DNA of 22,521 nucleotides from a virus. A program made the translations under genes and the position numbers. The DNA is taken from IMG/VR virus record IMGVR_UViG_3300042868_006272, positions 1 to 22,521 of that record. One strand, given 5' to 3'. The notes under the pieces are model-generated. The model saw only the letters and a list, made by a program, of their open reading frames with translations, searched no databases and was not told the origin of the DNA. The stretch's first letter is position 1. Every line of letters starts with the position of its first letter. Of this stretch, positions 13,453 to 21,698 are shown piece after piece.

Positions 13453-14799
13453 TTATCCGAGCTTGAGCGCGACCATCGGGCCGGCGTTCGTCGCGTCCCC
13501 GGTTTCGTGGACAACGATGTCGAATCGCTCAGTACAGCGGATGTAAATCGAATCCGAAGCGAAGCCAAGAGACGCATCACTGCGAATCTCCACACCGCGA
13601 CGACTGCCCATCGTTGCGGTCATAGCAAGATCGCCGAAATAGGCGATAAACTCAGCAGATGCCGCCGTCTTTGGCAATGTCTGAATAAACCGCACGGGAT
13701 AACCAAGAAACTGAAGAACCGGACCATTTCCAAGGTCTGCCGTGTTGTTTCCACCGGCTACATTCTGCAAGCGTCCAGCGGTTGCGTAGAATGCCGTTTT
13801 GCTCATGTACCACGCCGGGCTAATGCCAGGAAACTCTGGCAACATCCCAACGACAGTTTCGAAGTTTCCAAGCGTCACGTTAGCAAAGGTGGTAATGCCG
13901 GTGGCGGTCATGATCGACCCGGCGGCCAATGCGTTTTTGACGCCTACGATCCCGCCGGAAGCCGAAGTGCCGTCACCAAGCCAGCCGCAGGAATCTTCTT
14001 TGACCGCCAGAGCGTAAGCCATTTCGCGAGTCACGACGTCGGCTAGCGAGATGATCGAGTCTTCGTTCAGTTCGCTTGAAAGTTGCGTTAGAACCGCAAG
14101 CTTTTTCGCGTTCAGCTTGATTTGACCGAAAGACATTTCACTATCTGTGATCGTGTCGTTTTCGCCGACAAAGTAGGTGGTAAACCCACTAACTCGACGA
14201 GGCACTTGAGAAACCGGGCCGCTCATTGGCCATTGCATGGAGTATTGTCGGAAAGTACCGAAAGACTCCTTCAAGTCGATGAGCGTGTTTTCGAATACGT
14301 CCGGCACTAAGTAGCCGCCAGCGGAGTTGCTGTCTCCGCTGTGAGCCATTTTGACGCCGTTATCACGACACCACTGTCTGGCCCGCTCGGATCCGGCAAC
14401 GGTTGCCAAAAGAAACTGACCGCTTAGGTAAGCGTCTTCAGTAGCGTTTGGCCCCTTAAAGCTTTTGAGTGCGGTCGATCGCTTTGCGGTTGCCGGTACT
14501 CTGATCCGCGGCAGCTCTTCATCGCTCGGTGCACCCTCTTTGCCTCTTGGTAGCTGGCCGCCAAGCTTCGCCACGACGTTGGCCGCTTTGATCGCGTCAA
14601 ACCGCTCGGCCCGTGCGATCTGCGATTGCAAAGCCTGGATCTCGCCGGGCTTGTCCGAGGTGCCTTGTAGCTTGTCGACTTCCGCCGACTCTTCCGCGGT
14701 TAGATCGCGGTTTTCGGCTTTGGCGATTTCAAAAATCGCCTCACACTTGGCCGCAACATCGGCCATTTTCTCTCTTAGGGCTTTGATGTCCCATTGCAT
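13453..14799 (-). CDS. Major capsid protein (HK97 fold)
   Basis: The start is ATG 14797-14799 with AGGAACGAAACC before it. This gives 448 residues beginning MQWDIKALREKMADVAAKCE; the frame extends 38 codons up, but without a good start or RBS. Residues 1-100 form the coiled-coil delta domain that the prohead protease should remove. The mature part has DLKESFGTFRQYSMQWPMSG, QVPRRVSGFTTYFVGENDTI and LNAKKLAVLTQLSSELNEDS, the standard order of the HK97 N-arm, E-loop and spine. Next come REMAYALAVKEDSCGWLGDG and the terminal GVEIRSDASLGFASDSIYIR, in the usual final strand-plus-arm arrangement. It is preceded by the ClpP-like protease and followed by a terminator. Confidence 0.95.
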   Translation of the reverse strand: MQWDIKALREKMADVAAKCEAIFEIAKAENRDLTAEESAEVDKLQGTSDKPGEIQALQSQIARAERFDAIKAANVVAKLGGQLPRGKEGAPSDEELPRIRVPATAKRSTALKSFKGPNATEDAYLSGQFLLATVAGSERARQWCRDNGVKMAHSGDSNSAGGYLVPDVFENTLIDLKESFGTFRQYSMQWPMSGPVSQVPRRVSGFTTYFVGENDTITDSEMSFGQIKLNAKKLAVLTQLSSELNEDSIISLADVVTREMAYALAVKEDSCGWLGDGTSASGGIVGVKNALAAGSIMTATGITTFANVTLGNFETVVGMLPEFPGISPAWYMSKTAFYATAGRLQNVAGGNNTADLGNGPVLQFLGYPVRFIQTLPKTAASAEFIAYFGDLAMTATMGSRRGVEIRSDASLGFASDSIYIRCTERFDIVVHETGDATNAGPMVALKLG

Positions 14800-14933
14800 G
14801 GTTTCGTTCCTGTCAGTGGTGTTAGGCCACCGCCCAGAAACGACAAACGGCCCGAGCGGGTGGCGATGTTTAAGTCGCCGACCTGCCGAGCCGCTAACGA
14901 GTTGCCCGCACAAATCAGATAATACGATTTGGT

Positions 14934-14959
14934 AACACTCTAACGAATGCTAGAGCGTT
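14934..14959 (-). other. Stem-loop in the leader between protease and capsid genes
   Basis: On the minus-strand transcript AACGCTCTA (14951-14959) pairs with TAGAGTGTT (14934-14942), 9 bp with one G-U pair and an 8-base loop. No T run follows, so it is not a terminator. It lies in the 165-base gene-free leader upstream of the capsid ATG. A TTGACA (14959-14964) precedes it and a TATTAT (14919-14924) follows it, but their spacing does not make a standard promoter. Possible roles are RNA processing or translational control of the capsid. Confidence 0.35.
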
Positions 14960-14964
14960 GTCAA

Positions 14965-15621
14965 CTACTTTTTGAAAAAACTCGCTTTCATCGGTCTTGA
15001 GCACTTGAACCGCGAACCCGCTTGCGGCTTTACGCGATCACTCTTGGCCATCGCTGCATGTCGCATTGCTAACGCCAGCGGGTGCCACGATTCGTCCGAT
15101 AGCACACTGTCGCCGATCTCGGTTACGTAGCCTTCGGCCAACGCCTCTTCCGCCGTGTAATAAGTTTCGGCGTCAAGTTCCTCCATCACTTTCTTTTTTT
15201 CTTTGCCGCTGGCTTCGGCGTAAGCCTCTACGAGCACGTCGCGGTACTTGTCGAGAACGTCCGCCGTCTTTCGCAATTGCTCGGAGTTGCCGAACGTGAA
15301 CGTCCATGGATTGTGATTCATCAGCATCCCGTTTTTGGCGATCAAACGACGCTCGCCAGCCATCGCGATGTAACCGGCGGCCGAATACGCTGCCGAGTCG
15401 ATGATCGTGTCCGCCCCGCCAGGATGCCGCTTGATTGCGTTGTAAATGGCCCGCCCTTCGTCCACGGACCCGCCCGGGCTGTTGATGCGAATCGTCGCCC
15501 GTCGATTGCCAAGCGCCTTCAGGTCGCGAATAACGGTAGCGGAATCGATCATCCCCCAAGCCGCTTCGCCGATCACGTCATAGATAAAAAGTTCCCCAGA
15601 GTCTTTGTCAAATTCGTACAT
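14965..15621 (-). CDS. Prohead protease, ClpP-like (S14/S49 type)
   Basis: The 218-residue protein shows a ClpP-like fold: strand ELFIYDVIGE, then ATIRINSPGGSVDEGRAIYN. This is the oxyanion region (SPGGSV) followed by the helix. DSAAYSAAGYIAMAG follows, with S80 the likely nucleophile, then LMNHNPWTF with H103, and VMEELDAETYYTAEEALAEG, where D150 completes the Ser-His-Asp triad. It would cleave the delta domain of the capsid protein during head maturation. The start is two bases after the methyltransferase-like stop. Downstream is the capsid gene. The final 25 residues are basic and lack recognised features. Confidence 0.93.
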   Translation of the reverse strand: MYEFDKDSGELFIYDVIGEAAWGMIDSATVIRDLKALGNRRATIRINSPGGSVDEGRAIYNAIKRHPGGADTIIDSAAYSAAGYIAMAGERRLIAKNGMLMNHNPWTFTFGNSEQLRKTADVLDKYRDVLVEAYAEASGKEKKKVMEELDAETYYTAEEALAEGYVTEIGDSVLSDESWHPLALAMRHAAMAKSDRVKPQAGSRFKCSRPMKASFFKK

Positions 15622-15623
15622 TT

Positions 15624-16244
15624 TTAGCCCTCCAAGGCTGGCAACAGGTCGCGGCGAACGTAGATAGAATTAACACGGGAAAGAGCGATAATCGCATAGT
15701 CGCAGATTTCGCCTCCAAGTCGATCAAGTATTTGGCCAATCGTTGCTTGAAGTACAAATCCTCCTTGCTCAAGACGCTTTCCCCATAACCATTCCGGAAT
15801 ATCGCCAAGAGTGCTCGGGCTGAATGCAGCATCAAAATGCTCGACGCAAATAAAAGCCGGTCGCATTTTGAAAGCAACGTCACCAGCAATATCCAAATCG
15901 ATTGAATCAACATCGACAACCACGCCAGCAAATCGATTTGTTGTTAACGGTGGAAAATTATATTTTCCACGAACGTCGGCAAGGGGATAAACCTGCTTTA
16001 GTGCTTGCTGCCTAAGTTCATCTTGTTCAAAAAGAATCGCTGGGATGCCTTTCTGGTAAAGCGGCAGCAATGTTAGCGGCAAATCTTGGCCGCCGTCGCC
16101 TGCACCAATTTCGATTGCCTGATTGACGCCCAACCGCTCCGCCAAAGCGGCTAGATAACCGCTTTCGCCGAATTGCCAGCCGCCGCAGTGCTCATCAAGC
16201 CACTTAGCGGGCTCGTAAACCGTCCTGACCTGCCAATTATCCAT
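15624..16244 (-). CDS. SAM-dependent methyltransferase-like protein (FkbM-type)
   Basis: I choose ATG 16242-16244 (MDNWQVRTVYEPAKWLDEH) with GAGG about ten bases upstream, overlapping the portal stop by eight bases; a TTG five codons earlier is less likely. The 206-residue product contains motif I EIGAGDGGQDLPL (about residues 46-58), then an acidic position in ILFEQDELRQQAL, as in SAM binding. VVDVDSIDLDIAGDV and AFICVEHFDAAFS resemble the FkbM-type DxxxxD and glutamate strand. FkbM-type enzymes methylate sugars or small metabolites. It is inserted between portal and protease, where no virion gene is expected. GC content in parts (38-53% by hand count of 60-base lines) is lower than in the adjacent portal and protease (about 55-67%), so it looks acquired. 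Catalytic activity is unproven. Confidence 0.65.
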   Translation of the reverse strand: MDNWQVRTVYEPAKWLDEHCGGWQFGESGYLAALAERLGVNQAIEIGAGDGGQDLPLTLLPLYQKGIPAILFEQDELRQQALKQVYPLADVRGKYNFPPLTTNRFAGVVVDVDSIDLDIAGDVAFKMRPAFICVEHFDAAFSPSTLGDIPEWLWGKRLEQGGFVLQATIGQILDRLGGEICDYAIIALSRVNSIYVRRDLLPALEG

Positions 16245-17817
16245 TGCAAACCGCCTCAACTAATGCCTCTGCGCGGCCCGTCCACATCGCTACAAGCTCC
16301 GCAACGGCACCGGCTAAATCGTCTGGCCCAACTGTACCAGATAGCTCTAACAGCGTCTCATGCGATTCCTTGCAATAATCGGCCGCTATGGCTCTGTCTC
16401 CGCCAAGCTCTTCGACAACGTCGCCAAGGGTATTACGCCAGGAGCCATAGAAACGATCGATCGACCCGATAAACTTGCTCGGATTGGCCGCATAGCCGTT
16501 TACTCGCTTGGCTTCAACGCCGATCAGATGCTGTACACGCTCCGAAATGACCCGCCGATTACTTGGTCCGACCGGCTCGTTGTCTCCAGGTACTTGTTCC
16601 GTGTCTGATCGCGGATCGATCGCCGGATTGTCATACGTGTCGCCGCCATTGTATGGATTCATCGCCAAGTACTTAACGCGGATCTCGTTTGGCGACATGA
16701 TCCGGCCCATTACCATCTTCGTTGCGAAGTCTGCCGTCTTGCTCATGTCTGCTTTGAGCAATGCCGAGCGGTCGAAGGTAAATGCGTGGGTATAACGCTC
16801 CTTCTGCCGTTCGGTGAGAAGCTTCGTCCATGCCTCCTGCTCGATCTTGGTTAGCCAATTGTCGAGGCACGACGTTAAATACTCGAGATTGTGTTCTTCG
16901 AGGCTGTTGTATCCTTGCGAATCGCCATCGCCTGGAATTGATCCAAGCCCAAACCATAACATTACGTCCTGTCGCTGGAATTTTCGTTGCTCAAGCCATT
17001 GGGAATCGCGGCCATTCATTGCGACCATGTTAGCCTTGATGCCTTCGCGAAGCATCGCGGTTTTGCCTGCGTTATCTTCGCCATCGTGGGCATCTCGGAA
17101 AAAGTCGAGAAACTTTTTTGCATCGTCTTCATTGCGAAACATTCCGGGCGGGGCTTCTAGAATTAGCGATCCGCTGAAACCCTTTTTCGCGAGCGAAAAC
17201 ACTTGCTTCTCTGCCGCTAGTCCGGTGCCGAAGCTTTCGGCTGCTGTCGCAAAAACGCTCTTGCCCTGTACGCCGTCGAAGCCAAACCCCGGCACGTGAA
17301 AAACGTCCGCATCCGGAATTGCGATCACCTTTTCCGGATGCAAAATCATATCGTTGTAGAGGCTCAAATGGTCGTCGCGATCAATGATAGTAAGATGCCA
17401 CTTTTCACCATCGACCAAACCTGTGTCGCTTCGGTCTGGCAAAAGCGGGATAAGCTCTTTCGGCCTTCCCGCTGCGTCGCGAATAATCGCCGACCGCCAA
17501 TTGCCCCACAATAGAGCATGCCCCATACCCTGCTGCTTCCAATGGAATGCCGTCTGGTAGACGTTCGGGCGATACCCTACAAGCCGATAGGCAGGGTGTG
17601 ACGTGTCCGGCGTAACTTCACGCTCTCCGAGTCGATTAACAACCATTGGCAACTTGCCGACGTCGCCGCTTATTTTGTTAGTGCAGTACCAAACCGGTGC
17701 GTACTTGATCGATTTCGACGCCGTCATCCGTTCATCGAGGTCTTCTAGCGAAAACCCGAAGATACGGCCAGCAAATTGACGAAACCGTCCGGAGAACTGC
17801 GTTAAATAGTCCAGCAT
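16237..17817 (-). CDS. Portal protein (HK97 family)
   Basis: The 526-residue protein opens with a helical stretch and MTASKSIKYAPVWYCTNKIS, then DVGKLPMVVNRLGEREV, the usual N-terminal strand of HK97-type portals. YRPNVYQTAFHWKQQGMGHA with a LWGN segment marks the central clip region. WFGLGSIPGDGDSQGYNSLE and EHNLEYLTSCLDNWLTKIEQ give the typical wing/stem end, where the motif normally reads FGVPP----S-Y. The region from about 380 to 526 is an extra helical C-terminal extension. Twelve copies form the vertex ring that DNA passes through. It starts seven bases after the large terminase stop. Confidence 0.93.
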   Translation of the reverse strand: MLDYLTQFSGRFRQFAGRIFGFSLEDLDERMTASKSIKYAPVWYCTNKISGDVGKLPMVVNRLGEREVTPDTSHPAYRLVGYRPNVYQTAFHWKQQGMGHALLWGNWRSAIIRDAAGRPKELIPLLPDRSDTGLVDGEKWHLTIIDRDDHLSLYNDMILHPEKVIAIPDADVFHVPGFGFDGVQGKSVFATAAESFGTGLAAEKQVFSLAKKGFSGSLILEAPPGMFRNEDDAKKFLDFFRDAHDGEDNAGKTAMLREGIKANMVAMNGRDSQWLEQRKFQRQDVMLWFGLGSIPGDGDSQGYNSLEEHNLEYLTSCLDNWLTKIEQEAWTKLLTERQKERYTHAFTFDRSALLKADMSKTADFATKMVMGRIMSPNEIRVKYLAMNPYNGGDTYDNPAIDPRSDTEQVPGDNEPVGPSNRRVISERVQHLIGVEAKRVNGYAANPSKFIGSIDRFYGSWRNTLGDVVEELGGDRAIAADYCKESHETLLELSGTVGPDDLAGAVAELVAMWTGRAEALVEAVCNG

Positions 17818-17824
17818 CGCATCC

Positions 17825-19531
17825 CTACGCTATGAAAAGGCTTCCGGTCGGTCGTGAAGGTGCAAGCATTGCCAGCCGCAATGCCATGAGCGAAGCGACT
17901 GCCGCGTCAATTTTCTCTTCGCTGTTCTTTTTGTCCGGCATCATGCGGCCGGCGCTATTTTCGTTGGTCATCATCGCCAAAAAGCAGAACCGCAAAATGT
18001 CGTCTTCATCGTCGAATGTTACCCGATTTTCACGGATCGCGGACGCTATTTCCTGCAATGGCTCGTGAAAATGGTAGGCGTTTTGAGGCATCTTAAGCAC
18101 CTCTAAGCCCTTCTCTGCTAGCTCGTCGCCTAGTTGTGCCGCGTTGTAGGGGTCGTATGCCACCGCCTTGCAGCCCTGATCCCAAGCCACGGAGAGCAAA
18201 TCGTCGCGAAGAGACGCCACAACGTACCGCACCCGCCTCAATTGCCCTTCATGGATCCAATCAGCCCAGGGCAGCCGCGTTAAATCGCGGGTCGTGTCTT
18301 CAACGATGAAGTTCTTTGTCGTTAGTTCGTAACGCCAAATATCCTTTCCGTCTTCGTCGCGATCGTGTGGGAATCGAGCACACGATGCTCTCGATGCAAG
18401 GTCGTCACGCCCGCCAAGGTCGATGCCAGCGGTAATGCAATCGGCAGACTTCCAATCGGACAGCGGCCCCCTGCACCGGTCGAAATCTGCTGGGTTGATA
18501 AATCGGGCGGCGCTACTAACTTTGCGGTTCCCGTGATAGCGGATAAACCGAAGCATCGCCGCCGGTGACTCTTGGGCCTTCGTTGCTTGCTCTCGGAGGT
18601 ACTCGGTTTTGATCGAGACGCCGATATTTGGGTTAGCCTTTACCCAATTGCTTTCGTCAAGCGGCTCGTCATCTTCGTCAAGCTCAAAAACGTATGAAAA
18701 AAACGTTTCGTCTTTGATGTCGCCGCGGGCTACTTTCGTTGCGTAATCGTAATCCTCCTGCCAAAGCTTTGACGAATCATCTCCAGCGGTTGTGAAGTCA
18801 CCGATTAGCGGTTGAACGCGGTTGCCGCTGCCGGTAACCATCGTATCGTAAAACTTTCGGTGGTACTCTTGCCAAGCATGCTTTTCGTCCATGATCACGG
18901 CATGAGGATTTAGCCCGTCATAGGGCTTGTCGCTACCGACGCATCGAATCGACCCTTGATTGTGGGCGAAGGTAATCTGCCGATTGATCCGCGTAGACGC
19001 TTTGAGGATCCGCGGAGACTTCATTCGCATCCGCTCGATTTCGGCGTACATGACCTTTTCAACTTGTTCTTTTTTGGTCGCGCACAAAATCACTTCGGCG
19101 ACGCTTTCGGGCCCTCCGGTTATCGGGTTGCGGTCGATTGCGGCCAGTGCCAACGCAAGCCCAGCCCCGAGAGTACTCTTGCCGTTCTTGCGTGCCATCG
19201 ACCAAAAGAATCGGCGAAACCGTCGCGACTTGTCCGACGTCCGCTTCCAGCCGAATAGGCACCAAACGCCAAAAGCTTGCCACGCTTCAAGGTTAAACGG
19301 CTTGCCTGCACTGTCGCCAATTGAATGGCAAAGCATTACCGGAAAAAAATCAACATAAGCACCAGCCGCACACGAGTCGAAGTAATAAGGAAAAGCATCG
19401 TCGCCGATCTTGTCGAGGTCGTCGACGTGACGCTGCACCGCTGCACAAACGGACGAGCACACAACCAGCCGACCGCTCAATACGCCGTCGATATAGTTGC
19501 GCACCAGCCTGTCCGGCATAAAGTCAACCAC
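17825..19531 (-). CDS. Terminase large subunit
   Basis: The 568-residue protein has a Walker A motif ARKNGKST (about 113-120), preceded by FFWSM, and a Walker B HAVIMDEKHAW (D215, E216), the standard ATPase of the packaging motor. The later strand TAGIDLGGRDDLASR (D371) and VAYDPYNAAQLGDEL form part of the RNase H-like nuclease that cuts concatemers. The start is GTG 19529-19531, overlapping the small terminase stop by eight bases; ATG 19517-19519 (MPDRL) is an alternative. The P27-like small subunit and the HK97 portal flank it, which suggests a cos-type packaging system, but the cos site itself is not seen. Confidence 0.95.
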   Translation of the reverse strand: MVDFMPDRLVRNYIDGVLSGRLVVCSSVCAAVQRHVDDLDKIGDDAFPYYFDSCAAGAYVDFFPVMLCHSIGDSAGKPFNLEAWQAFGVWCLFGWKRTSDKSRRFRRFFWSMARKNGKSTLGAGLALALAAIDRNPITGGPESVAEVILCATKKEQVEKVMYAEIERMRMKSPRILKASTRINRQITFAHNQGSIRCVGSDKPYDGLNPHAVIMDEKHAWQEYHRKFYDTMVTGSGNRVQPLIGDFTTAGDDSSKLWQEDYDYATKVARGDIKDETFFSYVFELDEDDEPLDESNWVKANPNIGVSIKTEYLREQATKAQESPAAMLRFIRYHGNRKVSSAARFINPADFDRCRGPLSDWKSADCITAGIDLGGRDDLASRASCARFPHDRDEDGKDIWRYELTTKNFIVEDTTRDLTRLPWADWIHEGQLRRVRYVVASLRDDLLSVAWDQGCKAVAYDPYNAAQLGDELAEKGLEVLKMPQNAYHFHEPLQEIASAIRENRVTFDDEDDILRFCFLAMMTNENSAGRMMPDKKNSEEKIDAAVASLMALRLAMLAPSRPTGSLFIA

Positions 19532-20018
19532 GGCCCATCCGTTCCATTAAGCTATTAAATGGGTCATCAATTGCTTCATCAAGCTTTAGGCTCGTCAATT
19601 TCTGTCGACTCGCTGGCGTTAAGCCAAGCTCTGGCAGTAATCGATTCATTTCTTCTCGATACTTGTGCAGTTCTACACTGATCGGGTTGCGAGAGATCGT
19701 TCGCTTTCCGTCTTTACTCTTTTCGACCAGCACTATCCCGGTCGTCCTTACAAGTTGGCGCGCCTTCATCCAGCCGGAATACGCTGTACAGTATGAAATT
19801 AAAATTTCTCTATTGTCACTCGAAAGAACGCCGTTTTTTCGCAAATCGCTGCATAGCTCTTTCCACTTTCGCCGTTCATGTTCATCAAAATCCTCTGGCA
19901 TCTCGGGGTCGCTTCCGTCGGCAACAGGTGCTGCCTTGTTTTGCCGCTCTGGATGAATGCGATAGGTGCCGTTCGCTTTGTGTATTTCGGCCGCTATAGC
20001 CTTTCTGCCCTTTGCCAT
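19524..20018 (-). CDS. Terminase small subunit (P27 family)
   Basis: The 164-residue protein has the P27 order. A basic N-terminal arm MAKGRKAIAAEIHKANGTYR is followed by DEHERRKWKELCSDLRKNGV and LSSDNREILISYCTAYSGWM, the typical helices with L---D---L--Y---Y--W. NPISVELHKYREEMNRLLPE precedes the end LGLTPASRQKL, a strong family signature. It binds the packaging site and delivers DNA to the large subunit. The start ATG 20016-20018 has only a weak AGGG upstream. A 43-base gap separates it from the upstream sugar-enzyme genes. The downstream overlap with the large terminase is usual. Confidence 0.9.
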   Translation of the reverse strand: MAKGRKAIAAEIHKANGTYRIHPERQNKAAPVADGSDPEMPEDFDEHERRKWKELCSDLRKNGVLSSDNREILISYCTAYSGWMKARQLVRTTGIVLVEKSKDGKRTISRNPISVELHKYREEMNRLLPELGLTPASRQKLTSLKLDEAIDDPFNSLMERMGRG

Positions 20019-20061
20019 TATTTAACCCTAGCTGTAGTTCGCGGTTCAATGATTAGAATCC

Positions 20062-20826
20062 TTAGATAAGGTTGATCACATCGACAAGCTTTTGATAATC
20101 CAGTTCGCTTGCGTTGTGTATTTCTTTCCAAATCGATTCGTTCCGCTCTAGGTTAATCGACTCATCTTTAAGGTTTGCCCATACGTTGCTTTGCCTTGAG
20201 TGCCTGACTATTGGCCCGTTAAGGTTAAAGCACTTCCCGGATGCGTAAGCTTTCTTCTGCCAGATGAACCCTTGCCAAATGTCATCAAACCTCGCGACGT
20301 TAATAAACTGACACCACGGCCACTCCTCAGCCCTAAAAGCCAAGTTCATCCCGCAGAGTGGAAAATATCTCCCAAACTTCGGCGACCTATCAAAGCTCAT
20401 CGGCCTTAGCGCACCGTGCACAAGCTGAGACGGTGCGTCGTAATCGCCGACGTGAGACCAAAAGCCCATACTTGCGGCAACAGGCATCTCAATCGTTCGG
20501 CTAAAGTATGGCGTTCCTCTGCTTGGCGGGTCGGTCACCGAGTCGAACATAACAACTGACTGAGGTTCTAACGCCTTTTCGTGCTGCTGAATGAAGTCGC
20601 TAAAACTTTGGCCATCATGTGGGAAGCAATCATCGTCTAACACGATTACTACTTCGGCCCCCTCGTCAATCGCTCGCCTGACTCCCCTATTCTTGGTCAA
20701 AGCGCATCCGCTTTTGTCTTTATCTTGCTGGAATATAACGCGATGATCGCCGGTTATTTGCCAAGCGTCTTTAAATAGATCGATTTGTTTTTGATTGTGC
20801 CACGGCACGACGATGGTGGTTTTCAT
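20062..20826 (-). CDS. GT75-like protein (reversibly glycosylated polypeptide/UDP-arabinopyranose mutase family)
   Basis: The 254-residue protein opens with a GT-A-like strand MKTTIVVPWHNQ. IVLDDDCFP holds the DDD site (64-66). GFWSHVGDYDAPSQLVHG (121-138) corresponds to the conserved SHGLW--IPDYDAPTQ block of plant RGP proteins. GRYFPLCGMNLAFRAEEWP (152-170) corresponds to GTLFPMCGMNLAF, and RFDDIWQGFIWQ (179-190) to RYDDMWAGW. A late HS in GPIVRHSRQSNVWANLKDE matches the HSKASNPFVNLKKE end. R103 in PSRGTPYFSR may match the arginine that becomes glycosylated. These enzymes interconvert UDP-arabinopyranose and UDP-arabinofuranose. The protein is shorter than plant members (about 350). Start overlaps the TAGT gene by ATGA. 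Activity is inferred from motifs recalled, not computed. Confidence 0.75.
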   Translation of the reverse strand: MKTTIVVPWHNQKQIDLFKDAWQITGDHRVIFQQDKDKSGCALTKNRGVRRAIDEGAEVVIVLDDDCFPHDGQSFSDFIQQHEKALEPQSVVMFDSVTDPPSRGTPYFSRTIEMPVAASMGFWSHVGDYDAPSQLVHGALRPMSFDRSPKFGRYFPLCGMNLAFRAEEWPWCQFINVARFDDIWQGFIWQKKAYASGKCFNLNGPIVRHSRQSNVWANLKDESINLERNESIWKEIHNASELDYQKLVDVINLI

Positions 20827-21698
20827 TTCTTGTGGCTTTCGTCGATGATTTTAGGGACTGCCTTATGCCAGTTAATCTTGTGGTGAATGCGGGAAGTGTC
20901 GCTTCCAGGAGGGTCACCCATCGTTCCAATTTGAACGCATGACGGATTCGCCATCACCGTATAAAACGACTTGACATAGGTTCCGCTGCTTAAATACAAA
21001 TCCGACATTCCTCCAGGCGTTACTTGAGTCGGCTTCTGCACGAGCATAGCTTGCATAACAGTAAAGAACAAATCGCCGCGATGCCCATACGTGACATACG
21101 CCGAAACGTCCTCATTCATGTGCCCGAAAAATGGCCCGAACCTTCTTTCAGAGTCGCAAAACCAGCTGTTCATGCACTTGCGCCTAAGTATTCTTCTGTT
21201 TAGCCTTGCCCCCTTTGGCCCAGCCCCTCCAATCCAGTCGCCCGCCTGCGACATCGCCACGGCTGAACAATTTGTTTTCTGCAAGAACAACAACATCTCG
21301 GTAAAAATCGCGTCCATACTTAACACAATTCCTGCCGTCACAAAATTTCCCTTGCTGTCAATTCGTACGCTGAATGCCGTGTAGTCGTCATCAAGCTGCA
21401 CAAAGTATCGACACCCTACTTGCTTGGCTAAATCCCAACAGGCGTTGCGAGCATAGACGATTGCCTTGCGGTGGTTGAAGTTATCGCCTTCGTCGGTCCT
21501 TGCCGCCCACTCCGCTTTGTTAAACTGCAAAACCTTATCGCCGAACCGCTGCCGGTAACCATCGGCCTGCTTGTCTTCGTCGTCAATGACGATATAAACC
21601 TTGCCGGTGTAGCCTGCCTTCATCATCGTGTCGTAAGTGTGAACACGATCCGGCCTGCCGTGAGTCAGAACGAACGCACAGAAGTCATTACGCATCAT
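20823..21698 (-). CDS. TET-associated-type glycosyltransferase (TAGT-like)
   Basis: The 291-residue protein starts at ATG 21696-21698 with GAGG upstream, overlapping the ParB-domain gene by 11 bases. It reads FCAFVLTHGRPDRVHTYDTM, YTGKVYIVIDDEDKQADGYR and AIVYARNACWDLAKQVGCRY. Next comes FVQLDDDYTAF with the DDD site (103-105), which would bind metal and the nucleotide sugar. This order (HGRPD, IDDEDK, ARN-C, QLDDDY) is what I know from the TAGT family. That family was proposed to glycosylate modified bases such as hydroxymethylcytosine in phage DNA. No TET/JBP oxygenase or hydroxymethylase is in the window, so the acceptor could be DNA or protein. GC is low here (about 40% in one counted line). 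Confidence 0.75.
   Translation of the reverse strand: MMRNDFCAFVLTHGRPDRVHTYDTMMKAGYTGKVYIVIDDEDKQADGYRQRFGDKVLQFNKAEWAARTDEGDNFNHRKAIVYARNACWDLAKQVGCRYFVQLDDDYTAFSVRIDSKGNFVTAGIVLSMDAIFTEMLLFLQKTNCSAVAMSQAGDWIGGAGPKGARLNRRILRRKCMNSWFCDSERRFGPFFGHMNEDVSAYVTYGHRGDLFFTVMQAMLVQKPTQVTPGGMSDLYLSSGTYVKSFYTVMANPSCVQIGTMGDPPGSDTSRIHHKINWHKAVPKIIDESHKK

Noticed and set aside
13453-14913. Capsid protein start extended by 38 codons to TTG 14911-14913
   Set aside because: The extension is Arg/Pro-rich, lacks a ribosome binding site and starts with TTG; ATG 14799 has AGGA upstream and gives the usual N-terminal delta domain.
14919-14964. TTGACA and TATTAT upstream of the capsid as a promoter
   Set aside because: They are separated by 34 bases, too far for a sigma-70 promoter; the intervening hairpin is kept only as a stem-loop.
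15608-15931. Leucine-rich frame that looks like a membrane protein (107 codons, minus strand)
   Set aside because: It lies entirely within the methyltransferase-like gene and the start of the protease in another frame; its hydrophobicity follows from the coding sequence of the true gene, and there is no RBS.
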